Shown here: positions 22,444 through 31,716 of the stretch, piece after piece | Layout: every line of letters begins with the position of its first letter | Position numbering within the stretch: the first letter of the stretch is position 1 | Notes under the pieces: model-generated | Told to the model about the DNA's origin: nothing | Seen by the model: the letters and a program-made list of their open reading frames with translations, nothing else | Databases searched by the model: none | Program-made: the position numbers and the translations under genes | NCBI GenBank assembly: GCA_032716605.1 | Contig: CM064545.1 | Span: 6,226,463-6,290,462, forward strand | DNA from: Paralithodes platypus | Taxonomy: Eukaryota; Arthropoda; Malacostraca; Decapoda; Lithodidae | Direction of reading: 5' to 3' | Length of the DNA stretch: 64,000 bases

Positions 22444-22621
22444 AAACAACCATGGGGACATCACACACCCTTACTATAACCCAACATTCAGATCAAAGAA
22501 CTCGCTCTGCTCATTCTCCACACGTACTGCCGCCTTTGCACCCTCATACATGCTCTTCACTGCTTTCAGCAAATTTTCGTCTACTCCGTATATTCATAGT
22601 ACTTTCCATATACCTTCTCTA

Positions 22622-23612
22622 CATTAGAGGAGTTTGTAAACACCCTCAGTATCCTCTGCTATCAAGCTACTGAAAGTGTTGTACAGCTACCGTCTGTACA
22701 ACAGATGGTAGTAGTCTCCACAACACATTTCAGGGCAAAAATTTCATCTACACATCCTCTTCCCTTCCTAAACCCGCCTTGCTCGTCACTCATTCATTTC
22801 TCTCTTCTCGCTCTGACTCTCTCAATCACTTCCCTACTAAATAAAAAGGCGACTTTGTTAGCGCTAATTAGGATATTAACCCTTGCACAGCGGGACACTT
22901 ATGGATATGTTTCAGAGCAAACAAGCGGGAAATGTACCCACACGTTATGTATTACTCGCTCTTAAAAATGCTCCAGGGTGACATTTGGTGGTCGATAGCA
23001 GCTCTACTCATTATTAGCCATGGTAACCGATTACCTCTGATTCACTCAGTACTTGACCACCCACCACAATGGAAGCACGTCCATTGACCTCATCCAATCG
23101 CTCGCCTCACGCATTCTTGCCATAGGGCTCCGTGATAGTGGTATAATCTTTGAACTACAGGTTATTGCTTCAATATATTCTAGTGGTGAAAGTATGTCTC
23201 ATAATAATGTAAAGGTGAATTCCTCGATTTGAAAGGCATGGTGGAGGCTGTCCACACCGCTCACAGCAAGCACCAGGCGCCCCCATTGCCACAGTCAGAT
23301 ATGTCTTACAAATGTAGTTCTCCACCCACATGTGACCACCCAATTGGTACCTGTGTGGGCACCTGTACTAACAGCAAGTGACATACATCCCTTTCCCCAC
23401 AGCCAGGGACCACCTACCACTTATGCCTCTCCTGTTAACGTATATTATACTTAGAATCATATGTAGAAATATTATCTATACTCTTATATATGTTTGGATA
23501 TATTATTATAAAATTAGTGAATGACACAGGCATTTTAGACTGTAGCTGTACAACACTTTCAGTAGCTTGATAGCAGAGGATACTGAGGGGTGTTTACAAA
23601 CTCCTCTAATCC
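22622..23612. repeat. 67-bp inverted repeat pair (block copy 1)
   Basis: TTAGAGGAGTTTGTAAACACC...GTTGTACAGCTAC (about 22627-22693) recurs inverted at 23544-23611, about 850 bp away. Directly next to the left arm, CTACCGTCTGT and ACAGATGGTAG form an 11-bp hairpin. The left arm interrupts the RTE-like RT. The pair recurs in block copy 2 (about 27566-27632 and 28480-28550). Confidence 0.8.
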
Positions 23613-23849
23613 CAGTCACAATAACGCTTAGTAAGCAAAAAGCATGACACACATCCCCTCAGGTCACTTGCACTCACATACATCTTACACCATAGATGGA
23701 CAAAGTTGGATACAGCAGATCTGTTACCAAGTCAAAATAGTTTCATCCGGTTTTAGGTCACGCCATGTCACACCTAGGTTAACCTCCAGAATACACTTAT
23801 TGATGTGGTGGAGAACCTAGTTGATAAAAGACAACATTCACAGGAAACC
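22851..23849. other. Unassigned non-coding part of block copy 1
   Basis: Between the RTE-like and CR1 relics. Apart from the right arm of the inverted repeat I recognise nothing. The same sequence fills about 27791-28790 in copy 2. Confidence 0.4.
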
Positions 23850-24195
23850 ACACACTTGTCTTATAATGGACCTGTCTTATGATGGAGGATATTGGTCTGG
23901 TGTGTGTGATCTCCTACTTTCCAGATGACATTAAGCTTAGGGTCTGAGTCATGGCAGATGCCACAAACTTGGAGAGGTGCAAGGTGATGCATATCCTCTA
24001 AATAAACACCAAGCCAGACTACTCACTATTGGAAAAGACTCTGGAAGTTACTGACCTGGAAAAGTATTTGGGTGTTCTGATTAGCAGTGCCTTTAAGTAT
24101 TTCAAGCAGAGCACTGAAGTAGAGAGGAAAGCTCAGAAATAATTGGGTTATATTAACTCTTTCCTTAGCTCCTGTGTTATTTGGTTTAATGTAGA
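23850..24195 (+). pseudogene. CR1-like RT fragment, upstream of the Penelope insertion (copy 1)
   Basis: Islands DDIKLRV (RT catalytic region, about 23920), ERCKVMHI, YSLLEKTLEVTDLEKYLGVLISS and FKQSTEVERKAQK follow the order of CR1 RT, as in 49870-50124. Stops occur at several places. The continuation (REIVLTLYNV, IERLKRVQGRATKVIPSIRR) lies at about 25571-25760, after the Penelope-like element. Confidence 0.75.
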
Positions 24196-24197
24196 CG

Positions 24198-25163
24198 GTG
24201 GTTTTGAACCCATGGTCGTTCAGACCATGCCTCAACGGCGATAGTGAATGCTCCCGCCGTTATCTTCTATCCTCCATCTCCGCCTATGTTAGGAGAGCCC
24301 TCACGCACTGCTCTACCTGGGCCGGCACCCACCAGGAACTAGAAAGACTATCCCAAGTTTTAGTAAATAACGGATACTCCAACTCCGACATCTCCAGCAC
24401 CATCAACCACCATCTTGAAAAATGGTACACCCAAAGCCCTCCCAACATTGACCCCCCCAATGAAATTAAGATCTTCTACCGCAATTACATGTCCTCTGAA
24501 CACAAAAATGACGAGGCCGTCTTAAAAGAAATAATCTCCAAGCATGTCCACCCAACCAACCCGGAAAACAAAATCAAATTAATAATTTATTACAAATCCC
24601 CCAAGACCTCCAACCTCGTTCTCCGCAACAAACCAGCCTCCACCAAGATAAAGAGCCCGATGACCGACGATCACGTCATTTACCAACATACCTGTAATTA
24701 TGAGGACTGTGGACCTCATTCCTATATTGGTATGACGCAGACTCGTCTTTCACGTCGGTTAACTCTTCACCTTCAGGCTGGAGCCATCAAAGACCACTAT
24801 CTCACCCCTAACCACCCTCACCTCACACGCAACGAGTTAGAGAAACACACCACCATACTTGATAAAGAAAGTGACCCAAGGAGATTACCTATACTCGAAG
24901 CTTTATATATCCAAGCCTTACATCCCAACATCAACAACCAAACTCTGGACCTTCAGATCCTTCCTTCTGCCAAAAGGCACTACCCTACAGGACCTAACAC
25001 CCCTCCTCGCCCCCCGGTGCCCTTGACGCAGCCCCCCGCGCTACCTCCTTCAGCTTCGTCTTCCGCAGGCGCCACACAACTTAGGCCACGCCCCTCGACA
25101 CGCAGCCAATCAGCTTCGACCCAACCTACCGACCACCATCCCGCATCCAGTGCGCATGCGTGA
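24198..25163 (+). CDS. Penelope-like GIY-YIG endonuclease domain (partial protein)
   Basis: A 321-residue open frame, of which the true Penelope part starts near residue 15-20; the first codons are flank. Residues 60-165 form the linker after the RT (the RT is absent). A C-x4-C pair (CNYEDC) precedes SYIGMTQTRLSRRL at about residue 174, which is the Y-I-G half of the GIY-YIG motif with its arginine. The catalytic glutamate is in LEALYI at about residue 231, and NINNQ gives the conserved Asn. In the family this nuclease nicks DNA for target-primed insertion. The frame is unbroken but the protein lacks its RT, so it is a fragment. The tail after residue 255 is Pro/Ser-rich. Confidence 0.8.
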   Translation: MVLNPWSFRPCLNGDSECSRRYLLSSISAYVRRALTHCSTWAGTHQELERLSQVLVNNGYSNSDISSTINHHLEKWYTQSPPNIDPPNEIKIFYRNYMSSEHKNDEAVLKEIISKHVHPTNPENKIKLIIYYKSPKTSNLVLRNKPASTKIKSPMTDDHVIYQHTCNYEDCGPHSYIGMTQTRLSRRLTLHLQAGAIKDHYLTPNHPHLTRNELEKHTTILDKESDPRRLPILEALYIQALHPNINNQTLDLQILPSAKRHYPTGPNTPPRPPVPLTQPPALPPSASSSAGATQLRPRPSTRSQSASTQPTDHHPASSAHA

Positions 25164-25297
25164 AGCGGTTCCCCCCTTTCTCTCTCCTAGATTACCCTTC
25201 CACCAATAGCAGACTTTTGCCCCCTGTCTTTCGCCTCCTCTGATCCTCCACCCTCTATATATACCCTTCCTGTTTACCTTTTATATCATTCCTTCCT

Positions 25298-25335
25298 TAC
25301 TTGATAATGCTGGTTGTCCAGTGAAACGCGTTGTA
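25298..25335 (+). ncRNA. Hammerhead-ribozyme-like motif, degenerate core (copy 1)
   Basis: TAC-TTGATAA-(stem II CTGG/CCAG, loop TTGT)-GAAA-CGCGTT-GTA fits the order stem I, CUGANGA, stem II, GAAA, tiny stem III, cleavage triplet, stem I. Hammerheads are known in the pseudo-LTRs of Penelope-like elements, and this one lies exactly between the end of one Penelope ORF and the start of the next. Two core positions differ (C3 to U, G8 to A), so cleavage is doubtful. Confidence 0.5.
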
Positions 25336-25377
25336 TATCCTGTATCTTCATGTACTTTAATGTAACCCTGTACCACC

Positions 25378-25512
25378 ATGAATTTTGCTCATCTCCTTCA
25401 TCTACTTCCTGCCACCCAGCGAAAACTCATCAGAGACCTGGAAACTTTGAATAATAATATTTCCAACGCAGAAATTGCCATTTCTTTCAACCTCGTATGT
25501 ATTAAAGAAAAT
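25378..25512 (+). pseudogene. Start of a second Penelope-type ORF (copy 1)
   Basis: An ATG opens a frame reading MNFAHLLHLLPATQRKLIRD and continuing through ISNAEIAISFNLVCI into an (AT)n tract. Charged, helix-rich N-termini of this kind are usual before the RT of Penelope proteins. It is cut off after about 45 residues. Confidence 0.5.
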
Positions 25513-25516
25513 ATAT

Positions 25517-25556
<40 letters not shown>

Positions 25557-25570
25557 TATACAAAAAAAAA

Positions 25571-25765
25571 TTAGGAGATAGTCTTAACACTTTACAATGT
25601 TCAGATACAGACTCACCTATAATATACCGTCTATTTCAGATCTACAGCATTCAGGAAAGATATAGAGCGCCTAAAAAGAGTCCAAGGTAGGGCTACAAAG
25701 GTAATTCCTTCGATTAGAAGGATGACCTATGAGGATCGGTTGAAAACATGATTTTGTTTTTCATT
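25571..25765 (+). pseudogene. CR1-like RT fragment, downstream of the Penelope insertion (copy 1)
   Basis: REIVLTLYNV, IERLKRVQGRATKVIPSIRR and MTYEDRLKT match the CR1 thumb region (compare LERVQRRVTKIIPSLKN at about 45330). It continues the fragment that stops at 24195. Confidence 0.75.
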
Positions 25766-26154
25766 GGAAATGCACTGGGAAGTGTTAAACCCTTTAAGAA
25801 CAAGGATCACCTCGTTTGAACCAGATGATCTGTGTGGTATGTGGTATGTCCAATCACCTAACGGGTGTCCTTCAATCCTTCAAGATAAGCCTTAAACAAC
25901 TAGATTACATTATATTGGATTAAAAGAGGGTGGAAATGTACTATGAGGAAGTGAGTTTCAAAGACACAGGGTATTAATGTATTTTGAATAGCAGATGTTC
26001 TGCAATGTGGAGAGGTAATTGTTAAGTCTTGGTTGCTAATAGTTGACCGAGTACTATAGGGTAAGATGCGAAAGGGTGGCACAATTGTAGCAAGTTTAAC
26101 TGAATATTTAAATTATCTAAAACAATGTAAGGGATACAACATATGTTTGTACAT

Positions 26155-27311
26155 ATCTATCTACCTATTGCCGGACGCTGTGAACCCTGAATGGGTGGCA
26201 GCGAACGAAATGGCATCATGCACCTCTGTCCCCAGTCAGTCGACGACCCTCCTCCCATCCAGCACCGCTTTCACTCATATACTTCTTAACTCCATCCTTC
26301 ACCTCTCACTCAGTCTACCTCTCTCTCTCTCTCCTTCCACCTCACTCTCGTACACTCTCTTAGTCATTCTCTCGCTTCCCATACGTTCCACATGGTGGAA
26401 CCATTTCAAGGTGTTCCTTTTCACACATTCCAGCACATCTACATCCACACCACACCTCTCTTCTAATTCCTAATTTGTCTGTCTATCCCTCCATGTAACT
26501 CTGCACGCACTTCTCAAGTAACTCATTTCCACCCCTTTCACTCTTAGTTTGAGTCTCTTCACCAACGTCCATGCTTCGCTTCTGTAAGTTAATGTCGGGA
26601 TTTTTTTTTTTTTTTTTTTAAGAGACAATGAACGGAGGAAGGAAAACACAGATAAAACAAAAAGGTCCATGTGCCTAAAGGCATCCTCCATTCATAAAAT
26701 GTTTGTAACAACTGGATTAAAACTTTTGAAGATTTTAAGTTTGTGGAAAGCAACTTGAGGGAAGTGAATTCCAAAGAGTAGTAGTTCTAGGGATAAATTA
26801 ATTTTGTTAAGCAGAAGTTCTGCATTGTGGAGGACAAAGTGTAAATTCATGGGTGCTCTCAGCTGCCCTGTCATGCAAAGACTTCTTTATTTCCATGCTG
26901 ACCACCCTATTTCTTGTTACTGCTTTCAGCATTCCTACAACCCTCTTCCCCTGTTGCACCCTCTCCTGCACTTCTTCATCCATACTCCCATCTTTATTCA
27001 ACACACTGCCCAAATACTTAAAAGGGCTGACATTTTCCATAGCCTGACCGTTCAACCTCACCTCATACTCTGTGGCTGCACCCCTTTCAAAGACCATAAC
27101 TTTTCTCTTCCCAGCATTTACCTTCAGATTCCGTTTTTCACACACTCTTCCAAACATATTTACCAGCTCCTGCAACTCCCATTCACTATCGCTCATCATA
27201 ATTGTATCATTAGTAAACAGCAGTACAGGCAACTTCCACTCGTTTCCTTCCCTTATCAGAGGTACACCAACATCCACTGCCTTCCCTTGTATTTCTTTCA
27301 AGACTACATTC

Positions 27312-27370
<59 letters not shown>

Positions 27371-27790
27371 ATATATATATTAAACAACCATGGGGACATC
27401 ACACACCCTTACTATAACCCAACATTCAGATCAAAGAACTCGCTCTGCTCATTCTCCACACGTACTGCCGCCTTTGCACCCTCATACATGCTCTTCACTG
27501 CTTTCAGCAAATTTTTGTCTACTCCGTATATTCATAGTACTTTCCATATACCTTCTCTACATTAGAGGAGTTTGTAAACACCCCTCAGTATCCTCTGCTA
27601 TCAAGCTACTGAAAGTGTTGTACAGCTACCGTCTGTACAACAGATGGTAGTAGTCTCCACAACACATTTCAGGGCAAAAATTTCATCTACACATCCTCTT
27701 CCCTTCCTAAACCCGCCTTGCTCGTCACTCATTCATTTCTCTCTTCTCGCTCTGACTCTCTCAATCACTTCCCTACTAAATAAAAAGGCG
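26155..27790 (-). mobile_element. RTE-like LINE, interrupted (block copy 2)
   Basis: Same structure as 21190-22850. A 168-residue frame (27313-26807) keeps the region from NVVLKEIQGKA to KYLGSVLNKDGSMDEEV, longer than in copy 1, where the equivalent frame is shifted near 22035. The J2 insertion (26601-26868) and the (AT)n tract (27314-27380) are at the same positions. Confidence 0.75.
26601..26868 (-). mobile_element. J2 3'-end insertion with poly(A) (block copy 2)
   Basis: Equivalent of 21636-21902 with 19 A in the tail (T19 at 26601-26619). It shares the insertion point, so the insertion predates the duplication or allele split. Confidence 0.85.
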
Positions 27791-28799
27791 ACTTTGTTAG
27801 CGCTAATTAGGATATTAACCCTTGCACAGCGGGACACTTATGGATATGTTTCAGAGCAAACAAGCGGGAAATGTACCCACACGTTATGTATTACTCGCTC
27901 TTAAAAATGCTCCAGGGTGACATTTGGTGGTCGATAGCAGCTCTACTCATTATTAGCCATGGTAACCGATTACCTCTGATTCACTCAGTACTTGACCACC
28001 CACCACAATGGAAGCACGTCCATTGACCTCATCCAATCGCTCGCCTCACGCATTCTTGCCATAGGGCTCCGTGATAGTGGTATAATCTTTGAACTACAGG
28101 TTATTGCTTCAATATATTCTAGTGGTGAAAGTATGTCTCATAATAATGTAAAGGTGAATTCCTCGATTTGAAAGGCATGGTGGAGGCTGTCCACACCGCT
28201 CACAGCAAGCACCAGGCGCCCCCATTGCCACAGTCAGATATGTCTTACAACTGTAGTTCTCCACCCACATGTGACCACCCAATTGGTACCTGTGTGGGCA
28301 CCTGTACTAACAGCAAGTGACATACATCCCTTTCCCCACAGCCAGGGACCACCTACCACTTATGCCTCTCCTGCTAACGTATATTATACTTAGAATCATA
28401 TGTAGAAATATTATCTATACTCTTATATATGTTTGGATATATTATTATAAAATTAGTGAATGACACAGGCATTTTAGACTGTATCTGTACAACACTTTCA
28501 GTAGCTTGATAGCAGAGGATAATGAGGGGTGTTTACAAACTCCTCTAATCCCAGTCACAATAACGCTTAGTAAGCAAAAAGCATGACACACATCCCCTCA
28601 GGTCACTTGCACTCACATACATCTTACACCATAGATGGACAAAGTTGGATACAGCAGATCTGTTACCAAGTCAAAATAGTTTCATCCGGTTTTAGGTCAC
28701 GCCATGTCACACCTAGGTTAACCTCCAGAATACACTTATTGATGTGGTGGAGAACCTAGTTGATAAAAGACAACATTCACAGGAAACCACACACTTGTC

Positions 28800-29136
28800 T
28801 TATAATGGACCTGTCTTATGATGGAGGATATTGGTCTGGTGTGTGTGATCTCCTACTTTCCAGATGACATTAAGCTTAGGGTCTGAGTCATGGCAGATGC
28901 CACAAACTTGGAGAGGTGCAAGGTGATGCATATCCTCTAAATAAACACCAAGCCAGACTACTCACTATTGGAAAAGACTCTGGAAGTTACTGACCTGGAA
29001 AAATATTTGGGTGTTCTGATTAGCAGTGCCTTTAAGTATTTCAAGCAGAGCACTGAAGTAGAGAGGAAAGCTCAGAAATTATTGGGTTATATTAGCTCTT
29101 TCCTTAGCTCCTGTGTTATTTGGTTTAATGTAGACG
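28800..29136 (+). pseudogene. CR1-like RT fragment (block copy 2, upstream part)
   Basis: Equivalent of 23850-24195. Here the codon that is TAA in copy 1 reads TTA (AQKLLGYISS), leaving a 71-codon frame from 28968. Copy 2 is therefore closer to the intact CR1 at this point. Confidence 0.75.
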
Positions 29137-30024
29137 GTGGTTTTGAACCCATGGTCGTTCAGACCATGCCTCAACGGCGATAGTGAATGCTCCCGCCGTT
29201 ATCTTCTATCCTCCATCTCCGCCTATGTTAGGAGAGCCCTCACGCACTGCTCTACCTGGGCCGGCACCCACCAGGAACTAGAAAGACTATCCCAAGTTTT
29301 AGTAAATAACGGATACTCCAACTCCGACATCTCCAGCACCATCAACCACCATCTTGAAAAATGGTACACCCAAAGCCCTCCCAACATTGACCCCCCCAAT
29401 GAAATTAAGATCTTCTACCGCAATTACATGTCCTCTGAACACAAAAATGACGAGGCCGTCTTAAAAGAAATAATCTCCAAGCATGTCCACCCAACCAACC
29501 CGGAAAACAAAATCAAATTAATAATTTATTACAAATCCCCCAAGACCTCCAACCTCGTTCTCCGCAACAAACCAGCCTCCACCAAGATAAAGAGCCCGAT
29601 GACCGACGATCACGTCATTTACCAACATACCTGTAATTATGAGGACTGTGGACCTCATTCCTATATTGGTATGACGCAGACTCGTCTTTCACGTCGGTTA
29701 ACTCTTCACCTTCAGGCTGGAGCCATCAAAGACCACTATCTCACCCCTAACCACCCTCACCTCACACGCAACGAGTTAGAGAAACACACCACCATACTTG
29801 ATAAAGAAAGTGACCCAAGGAGATTACCTATACTCGAAGCTTTATATATCCAAGCCTTACATCCCAACATCAACAACCAAACTCTGGACCTTCAGATCCT
29901 TCCTTCTGCCAAAAGGCACTACCCTACAGGACCTAACACCCCTCCTCGCCCCCCCCCTGCCCTTGACGCAGCCCCCCGCGCTACCTCCTTCAGCTTCGTC
30001 TTCCGCAGGCGCCACACAACTTAG
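29137..30024 (+). CDS. Penelope-like GIY-YIG endonuclease domain (block copy 2)
   Basis: Identical in layout to 24198-25163: linker, CNYEDC pair, SYIGMTQTRLSRRL and LEALYI. A change in a C-run near 29950 (CCCCCCCCC against CCCCCCGG) shifts the frame, so the last about 30 residues differ and the protein is 295 residues long. The nuclease core is unaffected. The RT is missing as in copy 1. Confidence 0.8.
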   Translation: MVLNPWSFRPCLNGDSECSRRYLLSSISAYVRRALTHCSTWAGTHQELERLSQVLVNNGYSNSDISSTINHHLEKWYTQSPPNIDPPNEIKIFYRNYMSSEHKNDEAVLKEIISKHVHPTNPENKIKLIIYYKSPKTSNLVLRNKPASTKIKSPMTDDHVIYQHTCNYEDCGPHSYIGMTQTRLSRRLTLHLQAGAIKDHYLTPNHPHLTRNELEKHTTILDKESDPRRLPILEALYIQALHPNINNQTLDLQILPSAKRHYPTGPNTPPRPPPALDAAPRATSFSFVFRRRHTT

Positions 30025-30237
30025 GCCACGCCCCTCGACACGCAGCCAATCAGCTTCGACCCCACCTACCGACCACCATCCCGCATCCAGTGCGCATGCG
30101 TGAAGCGGTTCCCCCCTTTCTCTCTCCTAGATTACCCTTCCACCAATAGCAGACTTTTGCCCCCTGTCTTTCGCCTCCTCTGATCCTCCACCCTCTATAT
30201 ATACCCTTCCTGTTTACCTTTTATATCATTCCTTCCT

Positions 30238-30275
30238 TACTTGATAATGCTGGTTGTCCAGTGAAACGCGTTGTA
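30238..30275 (+). ncRNA. Hammerhead-ribozyme-like motif (block copy 2)
   Basis: Same sequence and degenerate core as 25298-25335, followed at 30318 by the same Penelope-type start codon and N-terminus. Confidence 0.5.
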
Positions 30276-30317
30276 TATCCTGTATCTTCATGTACTTTAA
30301 TGTAACCCTGTACCACC

Positions 30318-30602
30318 ATGAATTTTGCTCATCTCCTTCATCTACTTCCTGCCACCCAGCGAAAACTCATCAGAGACCTGGAAACTTTGAATAATAAAAT
30401 TTCCAACGCAGAAATTGCCATTTCTTTCAACCTCGTATGTATTAAAGAAAATATATATATATATATATTATACAAAAAAAAATTAGGAGATAGTCTTAAC
30501 ACTTTACAATGTTCAGATACAGACTCACCTATAATATACCGTCTATTTCAGATCTACAGCATTCAGGAAAGATATAGAGCGCCTAAAAAGAGTCCAAGGT
30601 AG
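30318..30602 (+). pseudogene. Penelope N-terminus fused in frame to CR1 tail (block copy 2)
   Basis: In copy 2 the (AT)n tract is short, so the Penelope start (MNFAHLLHLLPATQ..) reads through it into out-of-frame CR1 sequence. This gives a 94-codon frame that is an accident of tract length. The real CR1 RT islands resume at 30480-30670 as in copy 1. Confidence 0.6.
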
Positions 30603-30720
30603 GGCTACAAAGGTAATTCCTTCGATTAGAAGGATGACCTATGAGGATCGGTTGAAAACATGATTTTGTTTTTCATTGGAAATGCACTGGGAAGTGTTAA
30701 ACCCTTTAAGAACAAGGATC

Positions 30721-31190
30721 TTTTAAATAGCTTTACCACTCCTTGCGGGATCTTTCCCGCTATTTTTGGCCAATAAACTTCGCCTTAGTGCCATATTCAT
30801 GACCTTGAGTAAATTCAAACAAGTTCCAATGGTAGGATCAGGTTAAATGTTCCCTACATAAGCCTAATTCATTCATTCTCCCATTCTCTGGCCTTGATTA
30901 CATTGAGTACAACTTTTCTGTTTACCGTGACCTGCCTGGCCCCTTACCTAGCGTATTATAATTTCTTCTCTCTTACTCTTTTGTAATTTTACACTCACAA
31001 TACCTCAATGAAGTAAAGTGTTATTTTATCAAGTATTGTGTTTAGAAAACAGCATGAATTATGATCTGGTACGTGACATTATTCTCACATGTGTAGATGG
31101 TACATAGCTGTCACAAATACATGTAGAGCTGGACCTGTTTCGCTTGATTTTCAGCTTCTAAAACACCACTTGGTTTTCTATTATTTTCTA
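30721..31190. other. Unassigned flank after the repeated block
   Basis: First unique sequence after the block. AT-rich, with a GCGGGATCTTTCCCGC hairpin at about 30745-30760. No gene seen. Confidence 0.4.
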
Positions 31191-31194
31191 TATT

Positions 31195-31716
31195 CCAAGT
31201 ACTCCCTCTTAGGCATAGGCTGAGAGCCTGTACATTCAACTGCTAATAATTGAACGGTGAAGCCTCCGAGGTTTCATTCTAGTCTAGGGGGTGAGACATG
31301 TGAAGCACTTTTAGCTGCAACCAGCCCCTGCCATCTTGCCTACGCAGGATGCATGGGGCTTAGTTGCCCACTCACAGCTCGAAGCAACCCCATCTCTGAA
31401 GCTGCCTCGCTCCAGTGCTTCACTGTCTTTCCTCCTTGACTCGGACACACACTCTCAGAACGCCACCTATTGAGCAATGAACTCAGTAGGCATTGTCTCT
31501 CTGTAGCATATTTTTAATTTGGGAATATTCATACGGTGCTATTTAATCAGGGAACAATGAGGGCATTTATTTGGTGTTTCTGTAGGCTTTATGGTAATGC
31601 ACTGATACTAGGTACAGCACAAATTCCATCCCAATAATATCTTCCCACTGACATTGGGATTCGAACCTGGGTTCATTGGATTACCAGTCCAGTGGCAAGA
31701 CCACTGGCAAGACCAC
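31195..31716 (-). repeat. tRNA-headed dispersed repeat, copy A
   Basis: About 520 bp that match 61238-61706 along most of their length, with a roughly 60-bp extra segment near 31310-31375. On the minus strand it begins with a tRNA-like head (GGTCTTGCCACTGGACTGGT.. and B box GGGTTCGAATCCC, here GGTTCGAATCCC). In this copy GTGGCAAGACCACT is partly duplicated at the head. Probably a SINE, although the far end is not A-rich. Confidence 0.7.

Larger units (their letters stand above)
21190..22850 (-). mobile_element. RTE-like LINE, interrupted (block copy 1)
   Basis: Minus-strand protein pieces run in order from about 22845: VIERVRARRERNE, a GGFRKGRGCVDEIFALKC RT block, YEGAKAAVRVEN, GCVMSPWLF, NVVLKEIQGKAVDVGV, a degraded F(A)DDT block (LLFTNDTIMMSD), RNLKVNAGKRKVMVF and LTYRSEAWTLV. 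The last piece is the C-terminus before the TCTATCTACC tail at 21190. Three things break it: a J2 3' end (21636-21902), an (AT)n tract (22346-22443) and one arm of an inverted repeat (22622-22693). The catalytic D-D has become N-D. Confidence 0.75.
24196..25570 (+). mobile_element. Penelope-like element fragment nested in CR1 (copy 1)
   Basis: Contains the C-terminal linker and GIY-YIG endonuclease of a Penelope-like element, then a non-coding part with a hammerhead-like motif, then the N-terminal start of a second Penelope-type ORF cut off at an (AT)n tract. End-of-one-copy followed by start-of-next is the head-to-tail layout known for Penelope elements. It sits inside a CR1 RT, about ten codons of which are missing. 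Confidence 0.78.
20003..25808 (+). repeat. First copy of a directly repeated ~5-kb block
   Basis: 20884-25808 is repeated almost base for base at 25849-30720. The 40 bp between them (25809-25848) copies 20005-20044, so the repeated unit really starts near 20003. The second copy lacks about 840 bp (about 20045-20883) that the first has. Differences are sparse substitutions, one A/C change here and there, and lengths of AT tracts. Both ends are sharp. Confidence 0.93.
25809..30720 (+). repeat. Second copy of the directly repeated block
   Basis: Matches 20003-25808 without the 840-bp segment. It ends AACAAGGATC at 30720, exactly where the first copy ends at 25808, after which unique sequence (TTTTAAATAGC) begins. 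The high identity means either a recent tandem duplication or two alleles placed in a row by the assembler. Confidence 0.93.

Noticed and set aside
24198..24255. First about 19 codons of the Penelope frame as real protein
   Set aside because: They overlap CR1-derived flank; Penelope similarity starts only after them.
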